Shown here: positions 45,160-54,869 of the stretch, piece by piece
Layout of the letters: the number at the start of each line of letters is the position of its first letter
How positions within the stretch are numbered: the first letter of the stretch is position 1
Assembly (NCBI GenBank): GCA_965205595.1
Contig: CBDBHI010000018.1
Coordinates: 124,001-188,000, forward strand
DNA length: 64,000 bases
Source: CATQHP01 sp965205595
GTDB taxonomy: Bacteria; Acidobacteriota; Terriglobia; Bryobacterales; UBA6623
Direction: 5' to 3'
The notes under the pieces: generated by a model
The model's input: the letters and a program-made list of their open reading frames with translations, nothing else
Database searches by the model: none
Told to the model about the DNA's origin: nothing
Translations under genes and position numbers: made by a program

Positions 45160-45247
45160 TGGCCGACTTCACAGGTTGGAAGGGGTTTCATCCTGTCGGG
45201 GGCTCGTTACGAGAGGAAACAAAATTCTAAAGAGGAGTATTTACAGC

Positions 45248-48200
45248 ATGAACTTGCGTCGCTGTCTTGGTGCAGCATTTGTTTTAGTGCTCGGGTTAGC
45301 CTCAGTAGGCATGGCCCAGCAGATGGACACCGCGCTGATCGTTGGTACCGTTTCGGATACCACCGGCGCTGTGATCCCAGGTGTCTCCGTGACGTTTAAC
45401 CACGTCGAGACCGGCACAACATACACAGCAGAAACCAACGAAAGCGGCAACTTCCGTTCCAATCCGCTTCGTATTGGTACCTACCTTGTTATCGTCGAGT
45501 CCGACGGATTCAAGACCTACTCAGGTTCCGGCGTCAACCTTTCGATTGGTGACGTTCGTGAGTTGGACGTATCGCTCGAAGTCGGCGCGGTGACGGAAGT
45601 CATCGAGGTCGAGGCCACCGCGCCTCTGCTGCAGACTTCGGACGCGTCCGCCGGCACGGTGATTGGGAACCGTCAGATCGTCGATTTGCCGCTCAACGGC
45701 CGCGATTATCTGCAGCTTGCCGTCATTTCGTCCGGCACCGTGCGTTCGCGCGGCCAGGGTGTATCGATTGGCGGCCAGCGCGGCACCGAGGTCAACTTCG
45801 TGATCGACGGCATGGACAACAACAACCAGTCCATCGCTTCTCAGGGCCTCCAGAAAGAAGCCGTCAAGCCCTCGATCGACGCCATCGCGGAGTTCAAGGT
45901 CATCACCAATGGCTTTGCCGCGGAATACGGCCGAACCTCGGCCGGCATTATCAGCCTTTCGATCAAGTCCGGTACGAACGCTCTCCACGGGACGGGCTTC
46001 GGGTTCTTCCGCGACGAAGCGATGGACGCGCGCAACTTCTTTGCGCCGGCCGGCGATAAGCCCGCGTTCGCGCGCAAACAGTACGGATTCGCCCTAGGCG
46101 GCCCGATCAAGAAGAACAAGGCTTTCCTGTTCGGCGACTTGGAAGTCACCGACCGGCGCGAGTCGAGGACGTTCGTCTCGACGGTTCCCACGGCCGCCTT
46201 CAAGAACGGCGACTTCAGCGGCGGCGACGTCGTCTACGATCCCATGACCTGGGACGGGACGGAAAGGCAGCCGTTTGCCAACGGCATCATTCCGAACAGC
46301 CGCATCGACCGTGTGACCGGTGTCATGCGGACCTGGTATCCGGACCCGCAGAACAACAATCGGTCGAGAAACTACACTTTCGTGACGCCGCGCAACCAAG
46401 ACTTTCACAAGTTCGATATGCGTTACGATCAGAACCTCACCGATACAGACAACTTCTTCGTGCGTTGGAGCGGCCAGGAGCAAAACCGTGGCGCCACGCC
46501 GCGCTACCCGGCGATTCAGGACTTTGGCTCGATGTCCCGCGGTGCCGAGGTTAACGTCACGAGCAACAACACGGTCGTGGTCTACAACAAGGTCTGGTCG
46601 CCGTCGCTCATCACATCGTTCCGCACTGGCTGGAACTATCTCGATACTGATGTCACCACGCATCTGGACATCACGGAAAACATCAACGCCAAGCTCGGCA
46701 TTCCCGGATTCAACCAGTCCTTGCTGGGCTCGAACGAGATGAACCTCACGGGATACTCGCAGTTGGGCAACAACACGTTTCGGCCGAATCTGATCCAGTC
46801 GCAGACGCGGCAGGTATCGGCCGACTCGACCTACACCAGCGGCAACCACGCCATCAAGTTCGGCATACAGTCGTGGTGGTTGCAGAGCTTCATCGACAAC
46901 CCGCAGCGGACGATGGGCACGCTCACCTACGACGGCCGGTTCAGCGAGCGCGCGCCCACGATGCGCGGCGGCACCGGCGACTCGATGGCTGATTTTCTGC
47001 TCGGCCATCCGCGCGAAATCCAGGGGTCGAACACGGTCTACATGAACATGAGGACCAACTTCTTGCACTTCTACGTGCAGGACGACTGGAAGCTCAATGA
47101 CAAGCTGACCTTGAACATCGGACTACGCTACGAGCGCAATCCGCCCTACACCGAGACCCGCGACGGCATTGCCAATTTCAATCTCGGTACCTGTCGCGGC
47201 TGCGACGATGGGTTTATCCACGTGGCCGGGCTGGACGGCGACGACCATTTCAATCGCGCCTTGATGACCACGGATACCACCAACTTCGCGCCTCGCTTCG
47301 GTCTCGCCTACAGGCTGAGGGACAAGATTGTCATTCGCATGGCCTACGGCTTGTTCTACGGCAACATGTCGAACACCGGCGGCGGCGAGTTCCTGGAGAC
47401 GATGCCGCCGTTCCACATCAAGTCGAGTCTCACGACAGGCCGCGTGGACCCAATCCTGAGCCACCAGGAGGGCTTGCCGCCAGGGACGATCAGCCCGGCG
47501 AACGCGCAATTCGTCGAGATGTCATCGTTCCAATTCGACCCCCAATGGCCGCTGGCGCAGAACTGGAACTTCAACCTGCAGTTCTCTCTGCCGGGCGACG
47601 CGCTGTGGGAGATCGGTTACTTCGGCAACAAGATGAACCACATGATCGGCCGCTATGACGAGAATTCTCCGCGGCCCGGCCCGGGCAATCCCAACAGCCG
47701 CCGTCCGTGGTCGAAGACCGCAGTCCCGGCGTCGAGCCGAGGCGATGTCAGCTTTGCCGGCACCGATCCGGGCGGCTTCATCACATTGGGGCGGATGAAC
47801 CGTCACACCTTCCGCGAGAACACGCTTTATCACGGCTTCCAGACGAAGCTCGAGAAGCGCTACTCCAAAGGCGTGACTTACATCCTGTCCTACGCCTGGT
47901 CGCACGTGATTGGCGACGCCCGCGGCGTTACGGGCTCGGGCGACGCTCCGGGCTCCAACCTGCGTTTCGTTCTCGATCCGCTCGACTATAAGCGAGAGCG
48001 CGGCAATGGCGGGCAGGACATGCGTCACCGCTTTATCGGCAGCGGCGTCTACGAGCTGCCGTTCGGGCGCGGCAAGGGCATTGGCAGCAATTGGGGAAAA
48101 GGCGTCGACGCCGTCCTAGGCAACTGGTCGGTGGGCTCGATTATCACGCTCACCGACGGCACGCCACAGCACCTGACCGTCGCTGGTAACCCAGCGAACG

Positions 48201-48556
48201 TCGGCGGCGGCGATCGTCCGGACGCCGTGTCCGGCCAGCACTGGCGGCTCGACAACCCCGATCCGGCCGGCTTCTACAACAAAGCGGCGTTCCTGCCGAA
48301 CCAGCCATTCACCTACGGCAACACCGGCAAGAACATCCTAGTCGGCCCCGGAACCATCGGATGGGACTTTTCGTTGTACAAGAACTTCCGCTTCGGCGAG
48401 AAGTACGGCGCCCAGTTCCGCATGGAGGCGTTCAACTTCCCGAACCATCCGAACTTCAACTTCCCGAATGCTAGTGTGGGCAACCGCAACTTCGGGGTGA
48501 TCTCCAACGCGCGCGACCCGCGCATCATGCAACTCGGCATCAAGTTCGTGTTCTAG
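45248..48556 (+). CDS. Oar-like TonB-dependent outer-membrane receptor
   Basis: A 1102-aa protein with signal peptide (LGAAFVLVLGLASVGMAQ). A CarboxypepD_reg-like beta domain spans about residues 28-110 (LIVGTVSDTTGAVIPGVSVT). Plug and barrel follow, with PLNGRDYLQLAVISSGTVRS, VNFVIDGMDNNNQSIASQG and ISLSIKSGTNALHGTGFGFF. The chain ends ..RIMQLGIKFVF with a terminal Phe. These receptors take up unknown large substrates using TonB energy; many copies per genome are typical of Acidobacteriota. The start at ATG 45248 is preceded by AGAGGAG. A terminator-like hairpin follows the stop. Confidence 0.93.
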   Translation: MNLRRCLGAAFVLVLGLASVGMAQQMDTALIVGTVSDTTGAVIPGVSVTFNHVETGTTYTAETNESGNFRSNPLRIGTYLVIVESDGFKTYSGSGVNLSIGDVRELDVSLEVGAVTEVIEVEATAPLLQTSDASAGTVIGNRQIVDLPLNGRDYLQLAVISSGTVRSRGQGVSIGGQRGTEVNFVIDGMDNNNQSIASQGLQKEAVKPSIDAIAEFKVITNGFAAEYGRTSAGIISLSIKSGTNALHGTGFGFFRDEAMDARNFFAPAGDKPAFARKQYGFALGGPIKKNKAFLFGDLEVTDRRESRTFVSTVPTAAFKNGDFSGGDVVYDPMTWDGTERQPFANGIIPNSRIDRVTGVMRTWYPDPQNNNRSRNYTFVTPRNQDFHKFDMRYDQNLTDTDNFFVRWSGQEQNRGATPRYPAIQDFGSMSRGAEVNVTSNNTVVVYNKVWSPSLITSFRTGWNYLDTDVTTHLDITENINAKLGIPGFNQSLLGSNEMNLTGYSQLGNNTFRPNLIQSQTRQVSADSTYTSGNHAIKFGIQSWWLQSFIDNPQRTMGTLTYDGRFSERAPTMRGGTGDSMADFLLGHPREIQGSNTVYMNMRTNFLHFYVQDDWKLNDKLTLNIGLRYERNPPYTETRDGIANFNLGTCRGCDDGFIHVAGLDGDDHFNRALMTTDTTNFAPRFGLAYRLRDKIVIRMAYGLFYGNMSNTGGGEFLETMPPFHIKSSLTTGRVDPILSHQEGLPPGTISPANAQFVEMSSFQFDPQWPLAQNWNFNLQFSLPGDALWEIGYFGNKMNHMIGRYDENSPRPGPGNPNSRRPWSKTAVPASSRGDVSFAGTDPGGFITLGRMNRHTFRENTLYHGFQTKLEKRYSKGVTYILSYAWSHVIGDARGVTGSGDAPGSNLRFVLDPLDYKRERGNGGQDMRHRFIGSGVYELPFGRGKGIGSNWGKGVDAVLGNWSVGSIITLTDGTPQHLTVAGNPANVGGGDRPDAVSGQHWRLDNPDPAGFYNKAAFLPNQPFTYGNTGKNILVGPGTIGWDFSLYKNFRFGEKYGAQFRMEAFNFPNHPNFNFPNASVGNRNFGVISNARDPRIMQLGIKFVF

Positions 48557-48585
48557 TCGACGTTGTCGAAATCTAACTCCTAGCG

Positions 48586-48620
48586 CGCCCGCCTCCAAAC
48601 CCCGGGGGCGGGCGGTTCTT
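48586..48620 (+). terminator. Probable intrinsic terminator after the TonB receptor
   Basis: CGCCCGCC (48586-48593) pairs with GGCGGGCG (48607-48614) in a GC-rich hairpin, followed by GTTCTT. It lies between the receptor stop at 48556 and the end of the opposing gene at 48619. The U-run is weak. Confidence 0.55.
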
Positions 48621-50493
48621 ATTGCGGGTCGAGTTGCAGCCGAGCGAGCGCGTCGCGCGCCATTCGCGCCGCAGTCTCGTAGTCGCCAGCTGCGGCCGCC
48701 TCATAGTGCTGAAGCGCGTCTTTCGTCCGACTGGCGCTCTCGCGGAGTACCGCGAGATTGAAGTGGACGATGCCCATGTTGGGGTCAGCTTCCAAAGCCC
48801 GATAGTAAGTGGCAATCGCCTGCTGGGGCTGATCGGCCAAAAGCAGGAGCCGTCCCAAATTGCCTAGCGCCGCGGCGTAGCCGGCGCGAGCTTCCGTCGC
48901 GCGACGAAGCGCCTCGATGCCTTCCGCGACCCGCCCCTCGCGAGCCAGCAGCAGCCCTAGATTGTTGTACGCAGGGGCATTCGACGAGTCGAGGGCAACA
49001 GCTTGCCGATAGGTGTCGAGCGCCACCTCGATGTTGCCCGAGCGTTCCTCGAGTAGGCCCATATTGAACAGCGCATGGCTCGAGCGTGGGTCAATTTTCA
49101 GTGCCTCTTCAAGCTGACCACGTGCCTCACCGAGTCGGTCGAATTTGATGTAGAACGCCGACAGCGCCGTGCGCTTATCAATGTCATCCGGGTGCATTTC
49201 GATTTGCGTCTCGATCCCGTGCATTTGCTCAAGGTCTTCCTTGCTTGCGAAGTCATCGACGAGTGCCTTGCGGTCGGCCTTGTCGGTGAGGACCTGGAAC
49301 CACAGATCCCCCATTTCCTCAGAAGTCTGCCAGCCGTAATTTACCGGCCTTGGAGGCTGACTCGGATTACGAGGATTTTCCGCTGAGTTGTCGTAGACAA
49401 AGCGCGCGTGAATCACCGTTCCTTTGGGCAGTCGAACCGGTTCGGCGTATTGGTATTCATCCTGCCAATCGAAATTCCACTCACTGATGCGTAGCAACTC
49501 GACTCGGCTACCGTCGGGCCGAATCGCATAGCCTTCGACCGATTTGCCGAGATAGTGGCAATGCGGATAGACGTTGAGAATCTGCACGTCGACAGGCAGA
49601 ACGTACGAGTCCTCCATGACGTAGGCAGGCGCCCCGGCGGGTATTTTCATCGATTGCTTGCCCAAGCGCAAAATCGTTGGCTGCCGGGATGGCGGCCGAT
49701 CGGTCAGATAGAGCCCCAACGCCGCCTGGATAGTCTCGGGCTTCCCGGTCGGCAGCATGTGGAGTTCGAGCACTAAATCGACTCCCGGCTTGAGTTCCCA
49801 GGCCAGCTCGGGCTCACGCAGAATGGCGCTCTTGCCCGGAGTCCATCCGATCCAGTGTCCGCTCGGGTCGAATACGGTGTTCAGTTCGATCGAACCCGAT
49901 AGGCCGTGCTCACCCGAGGCGCGTTCTCTTCGCATCGATTGACCGGTGCGGTCGAACATCATCCGCGAGTGATGAACGATTCGCGGGTTTCCGGGAAAGA
50001 ACTCAAAGCCGCGGACGTACTTCACGCTGTCTATCGGGATGTCAATTGCGAAATGACGAAAGACGTCGGCTCCATCAGCGGGAATTTCGTATGCGTCGGA
50101 CATGCGAAGAATCAAATCAGGCTCACCCGGTCCCGGCTGTTTTGGGGGCGGCCGCCAACTCTCGGGGCTCCCTTCGAGCATCCCGGCGTCCACCCACTCG
50201 GAAATCGTTTTCAACTCGCGATCAGTCAGTCGTCTCTCATGCTCGAACTCGCCGTAGCCGGATTCGGGCATCCAGGGCGGCATGTAGCGGGTCCGCGTTA
50301 CTTCGGCGATGAACTCGCCGCGCTTGGCCACGTCGTTGTAACTCAACAAAGGGAACGGCGCAGATTGACCGGGTTGATGGCAGCCGACGCAATGACGGTG
50401 AATAATGGAGGCAACATCGGGATAAAACTCGGCGCCGGCGCAGAGCCGGACCGCCGTAAGGAGGGCGACACTGAAACGAGAGATCATCAGCAA
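48619..50493 (-). CDS. Fusion of c-type haem site, copper type II monooxygenase-like fold and TPR repeats
   Basis: A 624-aa exported protein. After a short signal peptide it has a c-type haem motif, RHCVGCHQPG (about residues 34-43), then ARYMPPW-like TRYMPPWMPESG. A Cu2_monoox_C-like double beta fold lies at about 140-390, with IVHHSRMMFD, LVLELHMLPTG, YPHCHYLGKS and VNYGWQTSEEMGDLWFQ. The histidine clusters are candidate copper ligands. A run of about four TPR units (LFNMGLLEERSGNIEVALDT, YNNLGLLLAREGRVAEGIEA) ends the chain. TTG 50493 has AAGGA at suitable spacing; ATG 50487 is an alternative. The domain order is known in Acidobacteriota proteins without an assigned reaction. Confidence 0.82.
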   Translation of the reverse strand: MLMISRFSVALLTAVRLCAGAEFYPDVASIIHRHCVGCHQPGQSAPFPLLSYNDVAKRGEFIAEVTRTRYMPPWMPESGYGEFEHERRLTDRELKTISEWVDAGMLEGSPESWRPPPKQPGPGEPDLILRMSDAYEIPADGADVFRHFAIDIPIDSVKYVRGFEFFPGNPRIVHHSRMMFDRTGQSMRRERASGEHGLSGSIELNTVFDPSGHWIGWTPGKSAILREPELAWELKPGVDLVLELHMLPTGKPETIQAALGLYLTDRPPSRQPTILRLGKQSMKIPAGAPAYVMEDSYVLPVDVQILNVYPHCHYLGKSVEGYAIRPDGSRVELLRISEWNFDWQDEYQYAEPVRLPKGTVIHARFVYDNSAENPRNPSQPPRPVNYGWQTSEEMGDLWFQVLTDKADRKALVDDFASKEDLEQMHGIETQIEMHPDDIDKRTALSAFYIKFDRLGEARGQLEEALKIDPRSSHALFNMGLLEERSGNIEVALDTYRQAVALDSSNAPAYNNLGLLLAREGRVAEGIEALRRATEARAGYAAALGNLGRLLLLADQPQQAIATYYRALEADPNMGIVHFNLAVLRESASRTKDALQHYEAAAAGDYETAARMARDALARLQLDPQ

Positions 50494-50541
50494 ACTCGAT
50501 CCTTCCGTGCTTTCTATTGAACAACAAACTAGACTGATCGC

Positions 50542-51214
50542 ATGACGTTTCGCTTCGCTGCCCTAATGGCGGCCCTACTGCCGATTCTCGCGCACGCCCA
50601 GGGCCCCTACGAGCGCATGCTTGCCGAACAGGAAATGGTGCGCGTCTATCTCGAAAACGAAGCCGTCAAGATCACTGAGCGTGCGCAAGCCGAAGTGTTA
50701 TCGCGGCACCGTTGGGAACCGCTCCAAGAACAGCGCCGCGCCGAGATGCTCGACATGCTCGGCCTCAATCCGCTGCCGCCTCGTACGCCACTCAACGTCC
50801 AGATCACAGCCACGATCGACCGCGGCGAATTCACCGTCGAAAACATCGCTTACGAAAGCATGCCGCGCGTCTACGCGACGGCCAATCTCTATCTGCCGAA
50901 GAACCGTGAAGGCCCACTGCCCACCATCATCTACGTCTGTGGACACGCCATGGGCCCCCACGGTAACAAAGCCGAATACCAGCGCCACGGCATCACGCTC
51001 GCCAAGCACGGCTACGCGGCCCTCATCATCGACTCGATCCAAATTGCCGAAACCTTCGCGCTGCACCACGGGATCCTCAACAACGAAATGGAGTGGTGGT
51101 ATTCGCGCGGCTACACCCCCGCCGGACTCGAAGTCTGGAACGTCATGCGCGCTCTCGACTATCTCGAAACCCGTCCCGAAATCGACGCCGACCGCTTCGG
51201 CATCACCGGCCTCC
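50542..51214 (+). pseudogene. Secreted esterase/acetylxylan esterase-like hydrolase, N-terminal part, split by an IS
   Basis: The intact gene would have encoded a secreted alpha/beta hydrolase. This piece has a signal peptide (FRFAALMAALLPILAHAQ) and the domain start with TIIYVCGHAMGPHGNKAEYQ, HGYAALIIDSIQIAE, and PAGLEVWNVMRALDYLETRP, ending RFGITG. That last element precedes the nucleophile elbow (G-x-S-G-G), and the IS lies exactly there. The second part continues at 52824. It is divergent from the haem/copper fusion gene. Confidence 0.85.
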
Positions 51215-51463
51215 CCTCTTTTCCAATTGAAAGATGAGCCTGAAGGAGAGAGGCGAAGCAGCTGCGGGTTGAGGGGGATTATAGCGTGAGTTGAGGTCGG
51301 CGGCTACAGCTATTTGTGGCTTCGTAGGGCGGGGTGAGGGGGATTGCATAAGGGGGAAGGGGCGGCACCCCAATCCCCCTTTGCAGCCATCCCAGGCGAG
51401 ACCCCACGGCCGTCTTCGGACGTGGGCCGGAGGAGCCGACAACGCCTCGGGTCGGGGCGTTGT

Positions 51464-52717
51464 CTAGCGCGTGCGCCAGCAGATCGCGAGGTCTTTGCAG
51501 ACGCGTTGCAGTTCGTTGCGCTGAGCGTCGAGTTGCTCGGCAAACTCGGTGTCGGAACAAGTGTCCGCTCGCGCTTGGAGCTTCTTGAGCGAGCGATCCG
51601 CGCGCAGGCCGCGCTGCTCGGCGGGCAGGCTGAGCAGCTTTTCCCACGGCGTGCTCCACTCGGCGTACACCTTGCGCAACTTGCCGCGGCGGTCTCGGCG
51701 CTCGCTGGCGAAAGCGCATGGGCGATGAAAATTCAAGTACGGGTTGAGCCACTGGCGGTAGAAGGTGTCGATCGCCTGCGTCGCTTCCGAGGGCAAAAAC
51801 TGGTAGCCCATCCACTTGCGCACCACCGCGCCGTTCTTGGTTTCGACCAAGGCATTGTCGTTCGAACGGCGCGCGCGCGACTTCGTAAATTCAATTCGCA
51901 ACTTCTCGAGCAGTTTAGCGGTTTGATGGTTGACGAATTCGCTGCCATTGTCGGAGTGAAAGCCGCGAACGATAAATGGAAATTGTTCCAAAAGGCCTTC
52001 CAGCAAGGGAATGAGGTGGTTTTCGTTGATGCGTTGGACGCAGCCGACGGCCTGCCACTGCGTCACTTCGTCGACCACGTTGATGCTGTAGGCGCCTTTT
52101 TCACCTTCCTGTTCGGGCGAGTGCACGGTGTCGATGCGCAGGTAGCCCGGACGTCCTCGCGGCTCGGGTTGGCGGCGTTCGCCGATCGCCACGGGTGTCG
52201 GTCGAGTCTTGTCGAGATGCAAACTGTGTCGCCGGTAGACGGCGCGTTTGCGCAAGTTGTAGAGGTGTCCCACCGACAGTTCGGCAAGGCGTTCGAACTC
52301 CTTGCGGTTGTAGATTTGGAACTCGCGCTGGAGAATGCGACGCGTCGCCGGCCCGGAGAGACGTTGCTGTACTTGGTCGACATGCGCCAGGAGAACGATG
52401 TCGGCGCGGCTGTACTTGGTGGGGAAGCGGCGCCTTCGATAGGCTGTCGGCCGAACGCACTTTTCGCGCAAAAACTGCCCGATGAGGCGAGTCAATTGGG
52501 CGCGGCTTAAGCCGGTTAGCTTGCTCAGGAAGCGTCTCAACAATCCTTTAACCGAGCGCTTCTGGTCGGCATAATGATGCCTCTTCAGGACGCCTTCGAC
52601 GAGCGCGTATTTATCCGCTCGACTTCCGGCCTGGAACTCGACGGACCCACACCCGTCGAGAAAACTCTCGATCTCATCGAGACTCACTGATTCGGCTTGC
52701 TGCACGGCGACTCCCAT
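51464..52717 (-). CDS. Integrase-core (rve) transposase, copy A
   Basis: A 417-aa transposase with an N-terminal helix-turn-helix part (LTGLSRAQLTRLIGQFLRE, LSVGHLYNLRKRAVYRR). The DDE core shows RIDTVHSPEQEGEKGAYSIN (first Asp), GFHSDNGSEFVNHQTAKL (second Asp) and NDNALVETKNGAVVRKWMGY (Glu). The frame is complete, from ATG 52717 to the stop at 51464. It is protein-identical to copy B, since both base differences are silent. An antisense frame of 388 codons across it is an artefact. Confidence 0.88.
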   Translation of the reverse strand: MGVAVQQAESVSLDEIESFLDGCGSVEFQAGSRADKYALVEGVLKRHHYADQKRSVKGLLRRFLSKLTGLSRAQLTRLIGQFLREKCVRPTAYRRRRFPTKYSRADIVLLAHVDQVQQRLSGPATRRILQREFQIYNRKEFERLAELSVGHLYNLRKRAVYRRHSLHLDKTRPTPVAIGERRQPEPRGRPGYLRIDTVHSPEQEGEKGAYSINVVDEVTQWQAVGCVQRINENHLIPLLEGLLEQFPFIVRGFHSDNGSEFVNHQTAKLLEKLRIEFTKSRARRSNDNALVETKNGAVVRKWMGYQFLPSEATQAIDTFYRQWLNPYLNFHRPCAFASERRDRRGKLRKVYAEWSTPWEKLLSLPAEQRGLRADRSLKKLQARADTCSDTEFAEQLDAQRNELQRVCKDLAICWRTR

Positions 52718-52764
52718 CGCCCGCAGTTTGCCTGTTCCTAATCGACCTTGCCCAAATTACCTCC

Positions 52765-52817
52765 AGGCTCATCTTGTGTTGGAATCACCCCTCCCTTCAG
52801 GCTCATCTTGTATTGGA
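52765..52817. repeat. Subterminal direct repeats of the IS (copy A)
   Basis: AGGCTCATCTTGTGTTGGA (52765-52783) and AGGCTCATCTTGTATTGGA (52799-52817) are 34 bp apart at the right end; the second overlaps the inverted repeat. Copy B has the same at 60335-60353 and 60369-60387. The left end has only one such unit. They are probably transposase-binding sites. Confidence 0.75.
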
Positions 52818-52823
52818 CAAGAC

Positions 52824-54158
52824 GGCTCCGGCGGCGCGGCGATGAGTTGGTTTTCCGGTTCGGTCGACAAACGCCTCAAGGTGGTCGTGCCCGTGATGGG
52901 AAACAGTACTTATGCCGCTAACGTCGCGGCCAACACTCAGCGGCGCCACTGCGACTGCATGTTTACCATCAACGCCAAGTTACACGGCATGATCCACCAA
53001 GGCGCGCTAATCGCGCCGCGCCCGCTCTACATGATGCACGGGCGCGAAGACGCTCTCTTCCCAGTGCCCGGCTATGAGGCCTTCGAATCCGCCATGGCTG
53101 GGCTTTACGACAGCTACGGCGAGCCGCAAAAATTTCGCAATACCGTCGTCGAGGGTGGCCACAAAGATTCCGACTTCCTGCGCGCCGAGGCCGTCCAGTG
53201 GTTCGACCGCTGGCTGAAGAAGGTTCCGGTACGAGAGATCGATACCACCGTTGACGAACTGCCATCGAGCGAATTGGCGGTATTCGGCGACAGCCCGCCC
53301 GCCGACGCACGCAACTACCGAGTACACGAGTTCTTTGGGCCGAATGCCGAACTTCCGCCGATCGGCACGGCTCAGGCCCTCCGCGATCGATTGGCGATCG
53401 TCTCCGGCAACCTTCGCGATGACGTATTCAAGGCGCTTCCAACTCAAACCGTTCCCGCTGACCCACGTCCAAGCGCTGTTCCCGCGCCAGCCGGCTTCGA
53501 ATCTTTGTCTATGCAAACCGAGCCCGGGATACGGGTTCAGACGATGCTTCGAAACAAGCCCGGTGCCAAGGGGCCGGCTGTTGTCTACATTGCCGACGAT
53601 GGCGAAGACTGGGTGTCGATTCGCGACACGCTGCGCCAAGTGGATTCCGACTTTCCTCTGCTCGTGGTTTGGCCGCGCGGTGTCGGCGAAGTCCCCTGGC
53701 CTAAGAAAATTCAAAAAGACATGTTGCGAAACGCGATGCACGTTGGGCGCACCACGGCATCGATGCGCGTCTGGGACGTTATGCGCGCCGCCGCCTACTT
53801 ACGCAAGCAGGTAGGCGACCGCTCGCTCGCCGTGCTCGGCGGGGGGCCCTCGGCCGCGCTGGGTCTCTATGCAGCGGCTCTTGATGAGCAGATCGACCAC
53901 GTCATCGTGATCGATCCGCCGACTACACACTACGACCAAACGGTGCTGTTGAACGTGCTGCGGTATACCGACCTGCCCGAGGTCGCCGCACTGATCGCGC
54001 CTCGAAAGTTGACGTTTTATGGACGAGTGCCGGCAGCCTACGAGCATACGCGCAAGGCCTTCAAGGCACTTGGCGCTACAGAGAATTTTCAACTATCGAT
54101 GGGCATCGAGGCGAGCCTGCGTGGTCGAGGCACCATAGGATTTCCATCTGGGATTTGA
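52824..54158 (+). pseudogene. Secreted esterase-like hydrolase, C-terminal part, split by an IS
   Basis: This continues the hydrolase interrupted at 51214. It begins GSGGAAMSWFSGSVDKRLKV, which contains the nucleophile Ser if the family pattern holds. It goes on with GALIAPRPLYMMHGREDALF (acid) and VVEGGHKDSDFLRAEAVQWF (His), then a second, less conserved alpha/beta-like half with LAVLGGGPSAALGLYAAAL. The stop is TGA 54158. Removing the IS and one duplicate leaves a one-base excess in the left flank, so the original gene cannot be restored exactly from this sequence. Confidence 0.82.
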
Positions 54159-54186
54159 GCCCTATGCGTCGCGTACAATCACGGAT

Positions 54187-54837
54187 ATGCGAAACCTATT
54201 TGCGATTGTGGTTGCGATTACGGCGGTAGTGATCGCCCAGGCCGAGTCCCCGAAGTTGGTGTCGTTTGCAACCGACGACGGCGGCAAGGTCTTCGCGCAT
54301 CACTACGGGAAATCCGCCCATGCCGTCGTGCTTGCCCACGGAGCCGTGTTCGACAAAGAAAGCTGGTCGTCCCAGGCCAAGCGGCTTGCGGCTGATGGTT
54401 TCGAAGTATTAGCCATCGATTTTCGAGGCTATGGCGATTCCGTCGCAGGGAGCAACGGCGGCGCACTGGAACTCGACGTGCTCGCGGCAGTCCGCTATCT
54501 AAAGGCTCAAGGTAACGAAAAAGTTTCTGTAGTCGGAGGCAGCATGGGTGGCGGAGCGGCCGCGACGGCGGCGACAATGGCGAAGCCGGGCGAGATCGAC
54601 AAGCTGGTTTTGCTGGCGGCCGGCAGCGTCTCCAAGCCCCAGAAACTGACCGGCGACGTTCTGTTTATCGTGAGCGAGGGTGACGGCGTGAGTTCCGCCG
54701 CCAAAGGTCACTACAAGCACGCCCCAGAGCCTAAGGAGTTAGTCCTGCTTCCCGGGTCCGCCCACGCGCAGCATATTTTTAAGACTGACCAGGGGGACGC
54801 GCTCATGGCGCGAATCGTCAGCCACCTAAGGCGCTGA
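54187..54837 (+). CDS. Secreted alpha/beta hydrolase
   Basis: A 216-aa exported hydrolase: signal peptide MRNLFAIVVAITAVVIAQA, then AVVLAHGAVFDKESWSSQAK, LAIDFRGYGDSV, SVVGGSMGGGAAATAATMA with the nucleophile elbow (GSMGG), FIVSEGDGVSSA for the acid and LLPGSAHAQHIF for the His. It follows the broken esterase by 28 bp on the same strand. It resembles small lipase/dienelactone-hydrolase-like proteins; substrate unknown. Confidence 0.85.
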   Translation: MRNLFAIVVAITAVVIAQAESPKLVSFATDDGGKVFAHHYGKSAHAVVLAHGAVFDKESWSSQAKRLAADGFEVLAIDFRGYGDSVAGSNGGALELDVLAAVRYLKAQGNEKVSVVGGSMGGGAAATAATMAKPGEIDKLVLLAAGSVSKPQKLTGDVLFIVSEGDGVSSAAKGHYKHAPEPKELVLLPGSAHAQHIFKTDQGDALMARIVSHLRR

Positions 54838-54869
54838 GAAATGCGGGCGAGACCCGATCGTTCTCGTAT

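Larger units (their letters stand above)
51215..52823 (-). mobile_element. Insertion sequence, 1609 bp, rve/DDE type, copy A
   Basis: Copy A is identical to copy B (58785-60393) except at two positions: C51878 against A59448, and G52019 against A59589. Terminal repeats are imperfect: about 29 bp at each end share TCCAAT and GATGAGCCTGAAGG. The bases next to the ends, GGCCTCC on the left and GGCTCC on the right, are a possible but imperfect target duplication. The single gene is a transposase on the minus strand. The element interrupts an esterase gene. Confidence 0.9.

Noticed and set aside
51344..52510. A 388-codon plus-strand frame, repeated at 58914-60080
   Set aside because: It is the reverse-strand shadow of the transposase in both IS copies; the transposase has a full DDE domain, and the antisense product has none.
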